Positions 34,647 through 44,215 are shown, counted from the first letter of the stretch. The stretch: DNA of 64,000 nt from Sutterella massiliensis (GCF_016899755.1 NZ_JACJJC010000012.1:22115-86114), one strand, 5' to 3'. Numbers and translations: made by a program. The notes: generated from the letters alone by a model not told the origin.

Positions 34647-37091
34647 CTAATCACCCTCCGTCAAGTCGAACGCCTTGCGGTAGGTCTTGCTCTCGACGTT
34701 GAGGAGCCCGAGAACGGTCGAGTAGAGGTGCTCATGCGTGGCGTCCTTCTTCGCGCGTTCGGCAAGCGCCGCGCGGTCGACGCCGTAGGTTTCCGCAAAC
34801 GCGTCGGAGAACCACATCACCATCGGCACGACAAGCTGCTCATCGGGCGCCATCATGTAGGGGGCGCCATGAAGGAACAAACCGTTTTCCCCGAGGCTCT
34901 CGCCGTGGTCCGACACCCAGAGCATCCCGGTATTGACGCCCTTTTCTTCTGCGGCTTTTCTGAGCACGCCGATCGCGTCAGCGAGCACCGAATCCGTTTC
35001 GATCACACTGTTGTCGTAAGCGTTGCGAATGTCTTCGATGGGGCAGCTCGAAAGGTCTGCGGCCGTGCATTCGGGGCGAAAGACCTTGCGCTCGTCGGGC
35101 GAACCTTTGAAATAAGCGGGACCGTGCGAGCCATACATATGGAGGAACAAAACCGTCGTTGAACCGGGCTTGAGATCGGCCGCAGCGCGCGCGATCTCGC
35201 TCGTAAAGACCGCGTCGTAACAGACTCCGTCGGGACAGTTCTTATCATCCGCGGTTGGCCGGCGCGAGGGCACGCCCGCGCAGACGCCCTTGCAGCCCGA
35301 CTGGTTGTCGATCCAGAGCACCTCGGCGCCCGCGCGCTTCAGAACATCGGGGAGCGCCTCTTCGGCGAGGATTCGCTTGCGGTCATAGTCCGAGCGGCCG
35401 ATGCGGTTCATCATGCATGGCAGCGACACGTCCGTCGACGTCCCGCAGGCTGCAACGCGCGGGAAGGAGATGAGATCCTTGACGGTCGAGAGCTTCGGAT
35501 TCGTCGCGCGCTCGTAGCCCGAAAGCTGCCAGTTGGCCGATCGCGTCGTTTCGCCCACGAACACCACGAAGAGCGTGGGCTTTTCGGACTTCGTCGCCAG
35601 GACGGGCGTCGGGTCAACAACGGCGCGCACGCGCTTGGCGTCGGGGCTCGCATCGGTCGCAAGCGTCCGAATGCCCGAATAAATGACGTTCACGGGTGCG
35701 ATCTGATAGCGAAGCGTCTTGTCTTCGCGCATGACGCCCGCAAAGGTCTGGAAGTTGAGGAAGATGATGCCAACGCCCATCGCGAGGAAGACAAGTGCGC
35801 CGAGCGTACGCTTGGCGCCCGTCTTGAGGCTTTTGCCGAGGCGCGCGAGACGCGAGCCTGCAGCGCACTCGCCCTTGGCGCCGCGCCCGGCAAGCCAAGC
35901 GGCCCACAGGGGCGGAACGGCGGCAAAGAGGAAAATCGCCGTCGTGCGAACGCCCAGGTACTGCGAGGCTTCGCGCACGTCGGTCGCAATGAAATTGCGC
36001 ACCATATCGGGCGTAAAGATAACGCCGTAGAGCATCGCCCCCGTGAAGCCCGTTGCGCCGCAGAGCGCAAAAAGGGCGGCCATCAGGCGAAAGAGCGGCT
36101 TGGGGAGCGCCGACATGAGCGTCAAAAGCGCCGCCCCCACAAAGAAGAACGCCGCGAGCGTGCCGAAAAGGAACAGCAGCTGGTCGCTCCCGGCACGTTC
36201 GAGCAGCTGCTTGGCAAGCGGAATATCGAAGACAAAGGTCCACCAAAGCGCAGTGAGAACGATCGCGGCAGGCAGTCCCATGGGCGACGTGAAGGCCGCG
36301 CGAATGTTCTTATTGATCGTGCCGCGGGCAAACATCTGCGCATAGATTCCGGCGCAGACGAGCCAGTCGATCAACATCGTCGCGATGTTGTGCGAAGCGA
36401 AGTGCGCCCCCTGCATGAGACGCGTCGTCCCGCAGAGAATCCCCATCAGCATTGCAAACGCAAAACCGAAGCGCGCGGCGCGCGGGTGTTCGTCGCGCAG
36501 CATGAAGTAAAGCGAAAAGAGGCAGAACCCGGTTCCCGCGTGTCCGGCGGGCCAGCAGTTCCCCGAGCGGAAAAAGAGCGAAAAGCTCGGGTCCACAATG
36601 ATGCGATTACCCCCGAAGGGTTTCGCGTCCCACGGACAGGAAACGCCAGTCGTGCCTTTCAACCACCAAACGAGAAGAACGCTTGCGGCCATCCCGGCGA
36701 GCAGATAGAGAAGACGCTTTTCCGGGTTCGAGAACCAGCGTGCGGCATAGGGTGCGCGACCCTTGCGGCGAGCGAAGACGGCTTCGACAAGGAAACCGAT
36801 CGCACCCAGAGCAATCACAATCGGTACGGCCTTGAGGCCCTTGTGAAAAACGGTCGAAAAGAGGTCAACCCCGTACCAGGGCCAGCTGCTGCCGTTGAAA
36901 AAGGGCTTTGAGATCGCTACATCAAGCGAGTGCGGCGCAAAGAACACCATGACGGCAAGCGCGAGCGCCGGCAAAAGGAGCCAAGTTCTCGCCGACCAAG
37001 GCCTCGCGCCCGCCCCGTTCGTGCCGCCAGAAAGCGACGCAAGCGAAGAAATTTCACGTGCTGCGAGTCGGTTTGCCCGCCAGTGGACCAT
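34647..37091 (-). CDS. Fused PAP2 lipid phosphatase and phosphoethanolamine transferase (LpxE-EptA-like)
   Basis: One 814-residue frame with two envelope enzymes. Residues about 35-270 form a PAP2 membrane phosphatase: KGTTGVSCPW (Lys145), NCWPAGHAGTGF (His184) and TRLMQGAHFASH (Arg224, His230). Residues about 270-470 hold further membrane helices, and about 500-814 form an alkaline-phosphatase-fold transferase: FVGETTRSANW (metal ligand Glu514), ACGTSTDVSLPCM (nucleophile region, Thr553), LHMYGSHGP and WVSDHGESLGENGLFLHG. Both active sites look intact. By analogy with LpxE and EptA it would remove a lipid A phosphate and add phosphoethanolamine, lowering negative charge and favouring polymyxin resistance. 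AGGAAAACG precedes the ATG. GCGTCAAA boxes lie upstream. Confidence 0.85.
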   Translation of the reverse strand: MVHWRANRLAAREISSLASLSGGTNGAGARPWSARTWLLLPALALAVMVFFAPHSLDVAISKPFFNGSSWPWYGVDLFSTVFHKGLKAVPIVIALGAIGFLVEAVFARRKGRAPYAARWFSNPEKRLLYLLAGMAASVLLVWWLKGTTGVSCPWDAKPFGGNRIIVDPSFSLFFRSGNCWPAGHAGTGFCLFSLYFMLRDEHPRAARFGFAFAMLMGILCGTTRLMQGAHFASHNIATMLIDWLVCAGIYAQMFARGTINKNIRAAFTSPMGLPAAIVLTALWWTFVFDIPLAKQLLERAGSDQLLFLFGTLAAFFFVGAALLTLMSALPKPLFRLMAALFALCGATGFTGAMLYGVIFTPDMVRNFIATDVREASQYLGVRTTAIFLFAAVPPLWAAWLAGRGAKGECAAGSRLARLGKSLKTGAKRTLGALVFLAMGVGIIFLNFQTFAGVMREDKTLRYQIAPVNVIYSGIRTLATDASPDAKRVRAVVDPTPVLATKSEKPTLFVVFVGETTRSANWQLSGYERATNPKLSTVKDLISFPRVAACGTSTDVSLPCMMNRIGRSDYDRKRILAEEALPDVLKRAGAEVLWIDNQSGCKGVCAGVPSRRPTADDKNCPDGVCYDAVFTSEIARAAADLKPGSTTVLFLHMYGSHGPAYFKGSPDERKVFRPECTAADLSSCPIEDIRNAYDNSVIETDSVLADAIGVLRKAAEEKGVNTGMLWVSDHGESLGENGLFLHGAPYMMAPDEQLVVPMVMWFSDAFAETYGVDRAALAERAKKDATHEHLYSTVLGLLNVESKTYRKAFDLTEGD

Positions 37092-37168
37092 CGTTTTCCT
37101 CCCGAGATTTGAAAAGGGATTTCGGATGGTTCAAAGGTAGAAATCGGGCATCAAAAGCCCGAAAAACC

Positions 37169-37230
37169 GGCGTCAAAACGGCGCCAAATCGACTGAGGCA
37201 GCGCAAAGAGTTTTGACGCGATTTGACGCC
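37169..37230. promoter_or_regulatory. Paired GCGTCAAA direct repeats upstream of the PAP2-EptA fusion
   Basis: On the plus strand GGCGTCAAAAC (37169-37179) is followed immediately by GGCGCCAAATC, an 11-base period. On the minus strand GCGTCAAAT and GCGTCAAAA follow each other with a 10-base period (TTTGACGC at 37212-37219 and 37222-37229). The cluster is about 80-140 bases upstream of the start at 37091. Helical-turn spacing is typical of OmpR-type regulator sites; the regulator is not known. Confidence 0.5.
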
Positions 37231-37368
37231 CGGCAACGAAGCCGCTCGCTTGGAAGGCAGCATGGAAAAATAAGCGAAAAATCCTGCGGTGCAAGCAAAC
37301 CGCAGACTTTCAACGAACGACCCTTAGTCGTACGGGCGCGAACGCGGTGAGCGAATAGCCGGCAAGCA

Positions 37369-37386
37369 CCGCGTCAAATGACGCGG
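37369..37386. promoter_or_regulatory. Perfect palindrome CCGCGTCA-AA-TGACGCGG
   Basis: An 18-base palindrome with 8-base arms built from the same GCGTCA core as the boxes at 37169-37230 and 39021-39090. It lies in the non-coding region between dedA and the fusion gene. Confidence 0.45.
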
Positions 37387-37580
37387 ATAGAAAGCGCACT
37401 TGTATTCCTCGCAGGGCTCGACGCGGTATTCGGCCAAGCGCTTCGCGCAAACACTGCCGCTCGGGTAGTTCACGCGATTCGCCTCATCGTGCACGGTCAC
37501 CCAGAATCATCGATTTGGCGGCAACGCGAAAAGGCTTCAATTTTGGCCGCCAACGCGGCAGAAGCCCGCACGAGCATTGC

Positions 37581-38228
37581 TTAGCGGCACGCTCGCTTCT
37601 TAAGCCCGAACTTCGCGGCAAGCGCGACGCCCACGGGACCGGCCACAGCGCAAAAGAACGCAAAAAGCGTGATCGCCGAGAGGTTCTCGAGCACAAACGG
37701 CATGCCGCCGAAAAGCCGTCCAGCCGTCAACAGCGTCCCGATCCAAAGGACTGCTGCAATAGCGCTCAAAAAGAGAAAACGATCGCGCGGCATACGCGCC
37801 GCGCCCGCTACGAGCGGCACGAAAGCACGAACGATAGGCGCAAAACGCGCAGCAACGATGGCTTTCCCGCCGTGTCGCTCGTAGAAGTCGTGCGCAATCT
37901 CAAGTCGTTCGGGATCGATCCAACGGATGCGGCGCGCGTAGAGCTGCGCGCCGAGAAAAGCGCCCGTTTCATAGCTCAAAAGATTGCCGACGAAGGCAGC
38001 GACCGAGAGAACCGCAAAGAGCGTCCCGAAGGCGAAAACCGCCGTCATCGTGAGCGTGCCGCACAGAAAAAGCAGCGAATTGCCGGGCAGAAAAGATACG
38101 GGCGCAACCCCCGTCTCAAGCGAATAGACGGCAAAGAGAATCGCATAAGCGACCGTTGTGTCAAGGCTGCCGAGCACGGTGAGAAGTGCATCGGCATTCG
38201 TGACGAGCGTGAAGAAATCAACCGCCAT
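37581..38228 (-). CDS. DedA family inner membrane protein
   Basis: A 215-residue polytopic protein of the SNARE-associated (VTT/DedA) family: ETGVAPVSFLPGNSLLFLCGTL, then YERHGGKAIVAARFAPIVRAFVPLVAGAARM (family Arg-rich loop with the RF-P-R-P pattern), then a C-terminal hydrophobic pair. DedA proteins move phospholipids, including undecaprenyl phosphate, across the inner membrane, and members are needed for polymyxin resistance in Burkholderia. It is 31 bases behind the membrane protein gene at 38260 and cotranscribed with it. The GGATGAATC before the ATG is a fair ribosome site. Confidence 0.9.
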   Translation of the reverse strand: MAVDFFTLVTNADALLTVLGSLDTTVAYAILFAVYSLETGVAPVSFLPGNSLLFLCGTLTMTAVFAFGTLFAVLSVAAFVGNLLSYETGAFLGAQLYARRIRWIDPERLEIAHDFYERHGGKAIVAARFAPIVRAFVPLVAGAARMPRDRFLFLSAIAAVLWIGTLLTAGRLFGGMPFVLENLSAITLFAFFCAVAGPVGVALAAKFGLKKRACR

Positions 38229-38259
38229 GACGATTCATCCTTTCGGGCCGCAGAAGCGC

Positions 38260-38892
38260 TCAGCGAGGCACGCGAACGCCGAGCGCATTCACGAGGCGCA
38301 GCGAAAAGAGCGCGCAGATGAGAGCCTCGATGTCGCCCGCCAATGCTGAACCCGAAGCGTGCCCCGGCAAAAAGAGCGCCGTCGCGTACGTCGCGAGTGC
38401 CGCCGCTGCCGCCCAAACCGCAATACGGCGCGCCTTTTTCGGGTGTTCGGGGGCGAAAGCGTAAGCCGACACGATGAAGAACGACTCGAGCGAAGGCTCC
38501 AGCCCGCAGGCTTCAAGGACGAAAAAGAGAATGCTTGCCGAGACGAAGAGCCGCAACGCGCGTGCCGCTACGCGCGCGTCAAGCCGGATAAAGAGCCGTG
38601 CGCTCGCCTCACGCGGCAAAAGCGCGCTGATGAGAACAAGAAGACCCGAAGTCAAAATGAGTGCCGAAAGAAGTCCTTCGCCGAGCGCTTCGAGTGCGCC
38701 GCTCACCCTGAAGGCGAGCCGAGCCGTCTCGAAGCCGTCCCCAAACGTGAGCGCCGCAGAAAAGAGTTCCGCCGAAAACGCAAAGAGAAGCATGGCGATC
38801 GCCGCACACGAGGCACTCACCACATCGGCCTTTGTCGGTCGAACGCGTGCGAGCCAAAAAATCGATGAATTGATAGGCGGGACGCTGGCCAT
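38260..38892 (-). CDS. Integral membrane protein of unknown function, operon with dedA
   Basis: A 210-residue hydrophobic protein with GGAGG upstream of its ATG. Four to five membrane segments are visible (VSASCAAIAMLLFAFSAELF, LLSALILTSGLLVLISALLP, LRLFVSASILFFVLEACGL, IAVWAAAAALATYATALFLP). I do not recognise the family. It begins the two-gene operon with dedA, and its upstream region carries the GCGTCAAA boxes at 39021-39090, which links it to the lipid A enzyme gene with similar boxes. An envelope role is therefore inferred only from context. Confidence 0.6.
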   Translation of the reverse strand: MASVPPINSSIFWLARVRPTKADVVSASCAAIAMLLFAFSAELFSAALTFGDGFETARLAFRVSGALEALGEGLLSALILTSGLLVLISALLPREASARLFIRLDARVAARALRLFVSASILFFVLEACGLEPSLESFFIVSAYAFAPEHPKKARRIAVWAAAAALATYATALFLPGHASGSALAGDIEALICALFSLRLVNALGVRVPR

Positions 38893-38992
38893 GTTTTTCC
38901 TCCACTTCGTGCGTTGCGCCGGACGCGCTCGAAGCGCCTTGGCGGCTTGTCGAGCCGCTCGTCAAACGCTTCGTCCTTTGTGCGCGTTCTGA

Positions 38993-39589
<597 letters not shown>

Positions 39590-39760
39590 TGCGGGCATTG
39601 ACACAAAAGGCGCGTTCTGCACCGAATTGATGCACGCTGCACCCGCCGGACGGCAGGTGTTGCCGCAGACGAAAGAGAAAGCCACACCGCCCCTGCAAAC
39701 CAATACCAATGACAAAAGCGTTTCGGCATTGTCCGATGCGCAAACCCCTCGGAAGTAAAA

Positions 39761-41050
39761 ATGAAAACGACAAAGTCTCTCTATTCCTTGAAATTACTTA
39801 GCTTAGCGGCGCTTTCGGCTGCGGCCACCCCCGCACTTGCCGAAACCGCCGCGCTCGACAAGGCAGACACCGCTTGGGTTCTTGCGGCTGCGCTCCTTGT
39901 TCTCTTCATGACCATTCCGGGCATCGCGCTTTTTTACGCCGGCATGGTCCGCAAAAAAAACATCCTCTCAACGCTCGCGCAGTCGTGCGCAATCTGCGCC
40001 GTCGCTTCTCTGCTTTGGTGGCTCGTCGGTTATTCCATCGCGTTCTCGGAAGGAACTGCGTTTGCGGGCGGCCTCTCCAAGGCCTTCCTCGCCGGCATCG
40101 GCATCGACACGCTCTCGGGCACAATCCCGGAAATCCTTTTCGTTTTCTTTCAGATGACGTTCGCGATTCTCACGCCCGCACTTATTGCAGGCAGCTGGGC
40201 AGAACGCATGAAATTTTCCGCTCTTCTTCTTTTCACGGTCGCATGGAGCCTTCTTGTTTACGCTCCCGTCTGTCACTGGGTGTGGGCGGCAGACGGCTAC
40301 TTCTTCCGCCTCGGCGCACTGGACTACGCGGGCGGCACCGTCGTGCACATCAATGCCGGCATTGCAGGCCTCGTCGGCTGTCTCATGCTCGGCAAGCGCA
40401 AAGGCTACGGTACGCAGGCATTGCGCCCTGCGGACCTGTCGCTTGCTGCGGTTGGCGCCGCCATTCTTTGGTTCGGCTGGATGGGCTTTAACGGCGGCTC
40501 CGGGCTCGCCGCAAACGGACGAGCGGCCATGGCGATCGTCGCCACGCAGATCGCTGCGGCCGCCGGTGCGGTTGCTTGGATTGCACTCGAATGGCGTCTG
40601 CGAGGAAAACCCTCGCTTCTCGGACTCGTTTCGGGCGCCGTCGCCGGTCTCGTCGCCGTGACGCCGGCTTCAGGCTTCATTCTTCCCGCCTCGGGCGCCG
40701 CAATCGGCCTCCTCTCGGGCATCGCCTGCTTTTTCATGGTGAGCATCGTCAAAACCAAGTTGGGCTATGACGACTCGCTCGACGCTTTTGGCGTACACGG
40801 CGTGGGCGGCATCATCGGAGCACTTCTGACGGCCTTTTTCGCCACGAGCGACGTGACGGGCGCAGCGCTTCCCGGAACGGGCGAGCAGTTGCTCATCCAG
40901 TTGCTTTCGGTTGCGGCAACACTCCTCTACGGCGGGCTCATGAGCGCCGTCATCCTCTTTGTGATCAAGTCGACTGTGGGACTGCGCGTGAGCGAAGAAG
41001 AGGAGACGCTCGGGCTCGACCTCGCGCTGCACGGCGAGCGCATCGAATAG
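39761..41050 (+). CDS. amtB: Ammonium transporter
   Basis: A 429-residue Amt/Mep/Rh channel with a cleavable-looking signal (LLSLAALSAAATPALAE) and eleven expected membrane helices. Family features: GIALFYAGMVRKKNILSTLAQ, YAPVCHWVWAADGYF, LDYAGGTVVHINAGIAGLVG (pore His), WFGWMGFNGGS and DDSLDAFGVHGVGGIIGAL (second pore His). The C-terminal tail EEEETLGLDLALHGERI is the region that contacts GlnK. It is the second gene of the glnK-amtB operon and is followed by a strong terminator. Confidence 0.95.
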   Translation: MKTTKSLYSLKLLSLAALSAAATPALAETAALDKADTAWVLAAALLVLFMTIPGIALFYAGMVRKKNILSTLAQSCAICAVASLLWWLVGYSIAFSEGTAFAGGLSKAFLAGIGIDTLSGTIPEILFVFFQMTFAILTPALIAGSWAERMKFSALLLFTVAWSLLVYAPVCHWVWAADGYFFRLGALDYAGGTVVHINAGIAGLVGCLMLGKRKGYGTQALRPADLSLAAVGAAILWFGWMGFNGGSGLAANGRAAMAIVATQIAAAAGAVAWIALEWRLRGKPSLLGLVSGAVAGLVAVTPASGFILPASGAAIGLLSGIACFFMVSIVKTKLGYDDSLDAFGVHGVGGIIGALLTAFFATSDVTGAALPGTGEQLLIQLLSVAATLLYGGLMSAVILFVIKSTVGLRVSEEEETLGLDLALHGERIE

Positions 41051-41072
41051 CGAGAACCGGCTTTACGCACTC

Positions 41073-41111
41073 GGGCGGCGCTTTCGGCAAGGAAAGCGCC
41101 GCCCTTTCTTT
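41073..41111 (+). terminator. Rho-independent terminator after amtB
   Basis: GGGCGGCGCTTTC (41073-41085) and GAAAGCGCCGCCC (41092-41104) form a perfect 13-base-pair stem with a 6-base loop, followed by TTTCTTT. Confidence 0.88.
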
Positions 41112-41358
41112 GTCCTGAAACAGGCTCCCAGAGGAAGATCCCGTGACGGGCTGGCAAGTGCCGACACGGCGGACGAACGTCCAAAAATTGCCGAATTCGG
41201 CCGAGCTTCCTACAATTTCCTCTGTTGCGGGCCGCCTGCGCCGAGGTGCGGGAAGCGGCCGGACGCCATTTTTCGAACGTTTAAAAAAGGACGAGACGAC
41301 GCTCGGGAGGGGCCGGACTTCTTCTTTTGCCCGACCGCGCGCCGCTCGATGACAGCCC

Positions 41359-42531
41359 ATGAAGTTCATCCAGTTTTCGCCCGTCAAGCTTCTTTTCGGT
41401 CCGGGCATGCTCGACAAGCTGCGCGACGAACCGTTGCCCGGCCGCAAGGCGCTGCTCCTCACTTCGCGCGGGACCTCCGTCGTGAAGAACGGGTCGCTTG
41501 CGCGCGTTGAAGCCGCGCTTGACGCTCAAGGCATTGCGTACGTTCACGAAGCAACGGTCGAACCCAATCCACTCACGACGACCGTCATGGCCGCGGGCGC
41601 ACGTGTTCGCGCCGAAGGGTGCGACTTCATCGTGGCGCTCGGCGGCGGTTCCGTGATGGACGCGGCGAAAGCGATCGCGATTGTCTCGACGAACGAAGGT
41701 CATATCTGGGACTACGTGCAGCAGGGCCGCGGCGGCAGAAAGCCGATTGCGAACGACCCGCTTCCGATCGTCGCCATTTCTACGACAGCGGGCACGGGCT
41801 CGGAAGTCGACGGCGGCGGCGTCATCACGAACCCCGAAACGCGCGAGAAGATCGGCGTCAACGGCCACATCGGCCTCTTCCCGAAGCTCGCGATCGTCGA
41901 CCCGGAACTCATGCTCACGGTGCCGCCGCACCTGACGGCCTATCAGGGTTTTGACGCGCTCTTCCACGCGATTGAAGGCTACGTCACCAAACGCCCGACC
42001 TACCTCTCCGACATGTACGCGCTCGAGAGCGTGCGCCACATCGCCGCGGGCCTTGCGCGCGCCGTGAAGGACGGCAACGATCTTGAAGCACGCGAACACG
42101 TCGCTTTTGCCAACACGCTTTCGGGCTACGTCATGACGATGACGCGCCTCACGAGCCAGCACCCGATGGAGCATGCCCTTTCGGCCTTCCATCAGGAGCT
42201 GCCGCACGGCGCGGGCCTCATCATGCTTTCGCTTGCCTACTTCGGCCACATGATCAAGACGGGCGCGAGAACGGCACGCTTCGTCGAGCTCGCCCGCGCA
42301 CTCGGCAAGCGCGACGCGGTGCACCCCGAAGATTTCCTCCGTGCGCTTCACGAGCTGCAGATTGCCTGCGGCGTCGACAACCTCAAGATGAGCGACTGGG
42401 GCGTGACCTTTGAAGAGATCCCGGCGCTCGCCGCGAATGCCCGTGACGCGGGGGCCGCACTCTTTGAGCAGGACCCGGTCGCGCTCACCTTTGAAGACAC
42501 GGTCTCGATCTACCAGGCCGCCTGGCGCTGA
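41359..42531 (+). CDS. Iron-containing alcohol dehydrogenase
   Basis: A 390-residue group III alcohol dehydrogenase. The N-terminus is FIQFSPVKLLFGPG, the NAD-binding motif is VALGGGSVMDAAKAIA, the specificity segment is PIVAISTTAGTGSEVDGGGV, and metal ligands lie in YQGFDALFHAIEGY and SQHPMEHALSAFHQELPHGAG. It would interconvert an alcohol and aldehyde, such as butanol, propanediol or a similar fermentation product, in the cytoplasm. No neighbouring pathway gene indicates the substrate. The ATG is not preceded by a strong ribosome site. Confidence 0.88.
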   Translation: MKFIQFSPVKLLFGPGMLDKLRDEPLPGRKALLLTSRGTSVVKNGSLARVEAALDAQGIAYVHEATVEPNPLTTTVMAAGARVRAEGCDFIVALGGGSVMDAAKAIAIVSTNEGHIWDYVQQGRGGRKPIANDPLPIVAISTTAGTGSEVDGGGVITNPETREKIGVNGHIGLFPKLAIVDPELMLTVPPHLTAYQGFDALFHAIEGYVTKRPTYLSDMYALESVRHIAAGLARAVKDGNDLEAREHVAFANTLSGYVMTMTRLTSQHPMEHALSAFHQELPHGAGLIMLSLAYFGHMIKTGARTARFVELARALGKRDAVHPEDFLRALHELQIACGVDNLKMSDWGVTFEEIPALAANARDAGAALFEQDPVALTFEDTVSIYQAAWR

Positions 42532-42540
42532 TGCGGTGCT

Positions 42541-42582
42541 TGCGCTTGCCAGCGCTTTGAGCGGCGGCAAGCGCAGCTTTTT
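42541..42582 (+). terminator. Rho-independent terminator after the alcohol dehydrogenase
   Basis: TGCGCTTGCC (42541-42550) pairs with GGCAAGCGCA (42566-42575), followed by GC and TTTTT. A second GC-rich hairpin, AAGCCCG...CGGGCTT, follows at about 42589-42632. Confidence 0.78.
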
Positions 42583-42704
42583 CGCGTGAAAAGCCCGTCC
42601 TCCGAACCGACAGCGGCTTTGGGAGCGGCGGGCTTCTTGTCTCGCCCACCACCTTTATCGAGAGCGTGCGTGGCGCCAGAGCCACGAACACCGAGCCGAA
42701 TATC

Positions 42705-42836
42705 GCTCAACGTTGACATCCTCCCCGTCATGAATGGCGGGGATTCCTTCAAATCCCGCTTGCGCGGCGATTGAAGGCTGGTTCCTGCTGATGGCTCAGA
42801 AGCTCCGTGCAAAGGACACGGTTGCATCCGAACTCA
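42705..42836 (-). ncRNA. Probable omega RNA (reRNA) at the 3' end of the tnpB element
   Basis: TnpB proteins use a guide RNA made from the 3' end of their own gene and the element right end. The 130 bases after the tnpB stop, including the end hairpin near 42720-42745, are in that position. The guide would be the flanking sequence just beyond the right end. I infer the RNA from the family; no primary sequence signature proves it. Confidence 0.45.
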
Positions 42837-44108
42837 CTACACAGGCGATGCGCTTTTTACGTGCGCGCTCGGACCTGTCCGGCCCTTCCTCAACACGTTT
42901 TTTGCGCCGACGATGTCGGCATTTTCATTGTGGCCGCAGGCTGTGCAATGGAAAACCGCCTGTTTGGGCCTGTTGCGTTTGTCGCGACAGCTGCAAATCG
43001 GGCACGTACAGCTGGTGTAGGCGGGCGGAACTTTTTCAAGCGTGCCGCCTGCCTTCGTGAGCTGCCAATCCAATGCCTGACTGAGACCGTAGAAGCCCGT
43101 TCGAAGAATGGCCCGATTGAGCCCCGACTTCTGCCTGACGTTTTTGCCGGGATTCTCAGCCGTTCCCTTCGCGCTCTTCGTCATGTTCTTCGTCTTCAGA
43201 TCCTCCGCATATACGCAGCCGTACTCCTGTGCGAGCGCACGTGCAGTTTTCTGGTAGAAGTCCTGACGAATGCCGCGCATTCTCCGGAAAAGCTTCTGAA
43301 TTCTTTCCTTAAGCCGACGACGTTTCCGACTCGGCTTGGTTTTGTCGAACGGCTCCGCGAGTCCCTTCTCCTCAAGCTTCTTTCGAGAAGACCGATTGAG
43401 CGACAGCTTCCGCTGCAGCTTTGCAATCCGCTTCTCGATGTCTTTGAGCGTGTCCGTATCGAGGTCGTAGAACTTGCCGCAGCTTGTCGCCACAGCATGA
43501 ACAACGCCGATGTCAATCCCGACATCAAGCGCTTTCATTTCGGGGCGGACAACATCGAATTCGGTGGTGAAAACAACGAACCAGCGGCCGCAGTCCTTGT
43601 TGAAGTGAATCTGCTTCACCGTGCCCGACGAGAGCGACCCGTCCGCATTCTTGAATGCGATCGGCCGCGTCCTGCGGTAGCGGATCCAGCCGATTTTCGG
43701 AAGTTTGACGCGCCCGTTGGCGTCGTCAATGTCGTCGGGTTTGAACTGCGGTATGCGGAAGCCGTCTCCGATGTCCTTGGCTTTGAATTTCGGCCACTGT
43801 TTGTGAGCGGGATCGCTCTTCGGCCTGAAGCTGTCTCTGACAGCCCGGTCGAGGTCGCGGAGCGCCTGCTGAAGCGGCTGAGACATCGCCTCCTTGAGAA
43901 AAGACGTTTCGTCAGCCTTCTTCCACCGCACCAGCTCGGAAGCCATCTCGCAATAGCTGAGGAGCTTGCGGTCCTGAGCCTTCCGTTCGTTCTGTAGCTC
44001 GAGAGCTTTGTTGAACACAAAGCGGCGGCATCCGGCATTCCGACTTAAAGCGGAACGCTGGACTTCGTTGGCGAGGAGTTCAAACTTGAAGCTGCAGAAG
44101 ATTTTCAT
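42837..44108 (-). CDS. tnpB: TnpB, RNA-guided nuclease of IS200/IS605 elements
   Basis: A 423-residue protein from the ATG at 44106-44108 (MKIFCSFKFELLANEVQ). The split RuvC triad is intact: LDVGIDIGVVHAVA (first Asp), YAEDLKTKNMTK (Glu), and ENADIVGAKNVL (last Asp). The zinc ribbon CTCPICSC...FHCTACGH lies between the last two. A basic helical region (SRKKLEEKG, SRKRRRLKERIQKLFRRMRG) would bind RNA. Full length with all catalytic residues suggests an active nuclease that cuts empty donor sites. Confidence 0.9.
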   Translation of the reverse strand: MKIFCSFKFELLANEVQRSALSRNAGCRRFVFNKALELQNERKAQDRKLLSYCEMASELVRWKKADETSFLKEAMSQPLQQALRDLDRAVRDSFRPKSDPAHKQWPKFKAKDIGDGFRIPQFKPDDIDDANGRVKLPKIGWIRYRRTRPIAFKNADGSLSSGTVKQIHFNKDCGRWFVVFTTEFDVVRPEMKALDVGIDIGVVHAVATSCGKFYDLDTDTLKDIEKRIAKLQRKLSLNRSSRKKLEEKGLAEPFDKTKPSRKRRRLKERIQKLFRRMRGIRQDFYQKTARALAQEYGCVYAEDLKTKNMTKSAKGTAENPGKNVRQKSGLNRAILRTGFYGLSQALDWQLTKAGGTLEKVPPAYTSCTCPICSCRDKRNRPKQAVFHCTACGHNENADIVGAKNVLRKGRTGPSAHVKSASPV

Positions 44109-44215
44109 GATGTGAGAATCGTCGCACATCTTTAGTGCTTGAGCTCGATTTTTGATCCCTTAATCGCGTTATGCGCGATGGGCCTTATATCCTCCCCGTG
44201 AACGAAGAGGTTTTA

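Larger units (their letters stand above)
37092..37580. other. 489-base region between the fusion gene and dedA, rich in GCGTCAAA elements
   Basis: It lies upstream of the lipid A enzyme gene and downstream of dedA. No convincing gene is present; a 68-codon plus-strand frame at 37378 has no signature or ribosome site. Its notable content is the two clusters of GCGTCAAA-type elements listed separately (37169-37230 and 37369-37386). Confidence 0.5.
42705..44215 (-). mobile_element. IS200/IS605-type element with tnpB only (IS1341-like)
   Basis: The element holds a single tnpB gene and no tnpA, so it depends on a transposase elsewhere. At the 3' side the sequence near 42715-42750 can fold as CCCCG-TCATGAATGG-CGGGG (read CCTCCCCGTCATGAATGGCG), the usual end hairpin. 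At the 5' side a related element CCTCCCCGTGAACGAAGAGG lies at about 44192-44211. The exact ends could not be fixed because this family makes no target duplication. It sits at the 3' end of the broken ATPase gene. Confidence 0.75.

Noticed and set aside
37378..37584. 68-codon plus-strand frame between the fusion gene and dedA
   Set aside because: No ribosome site or signature, and its start lies inside the GCGTCA palindrome, which is better explained as regulatory.
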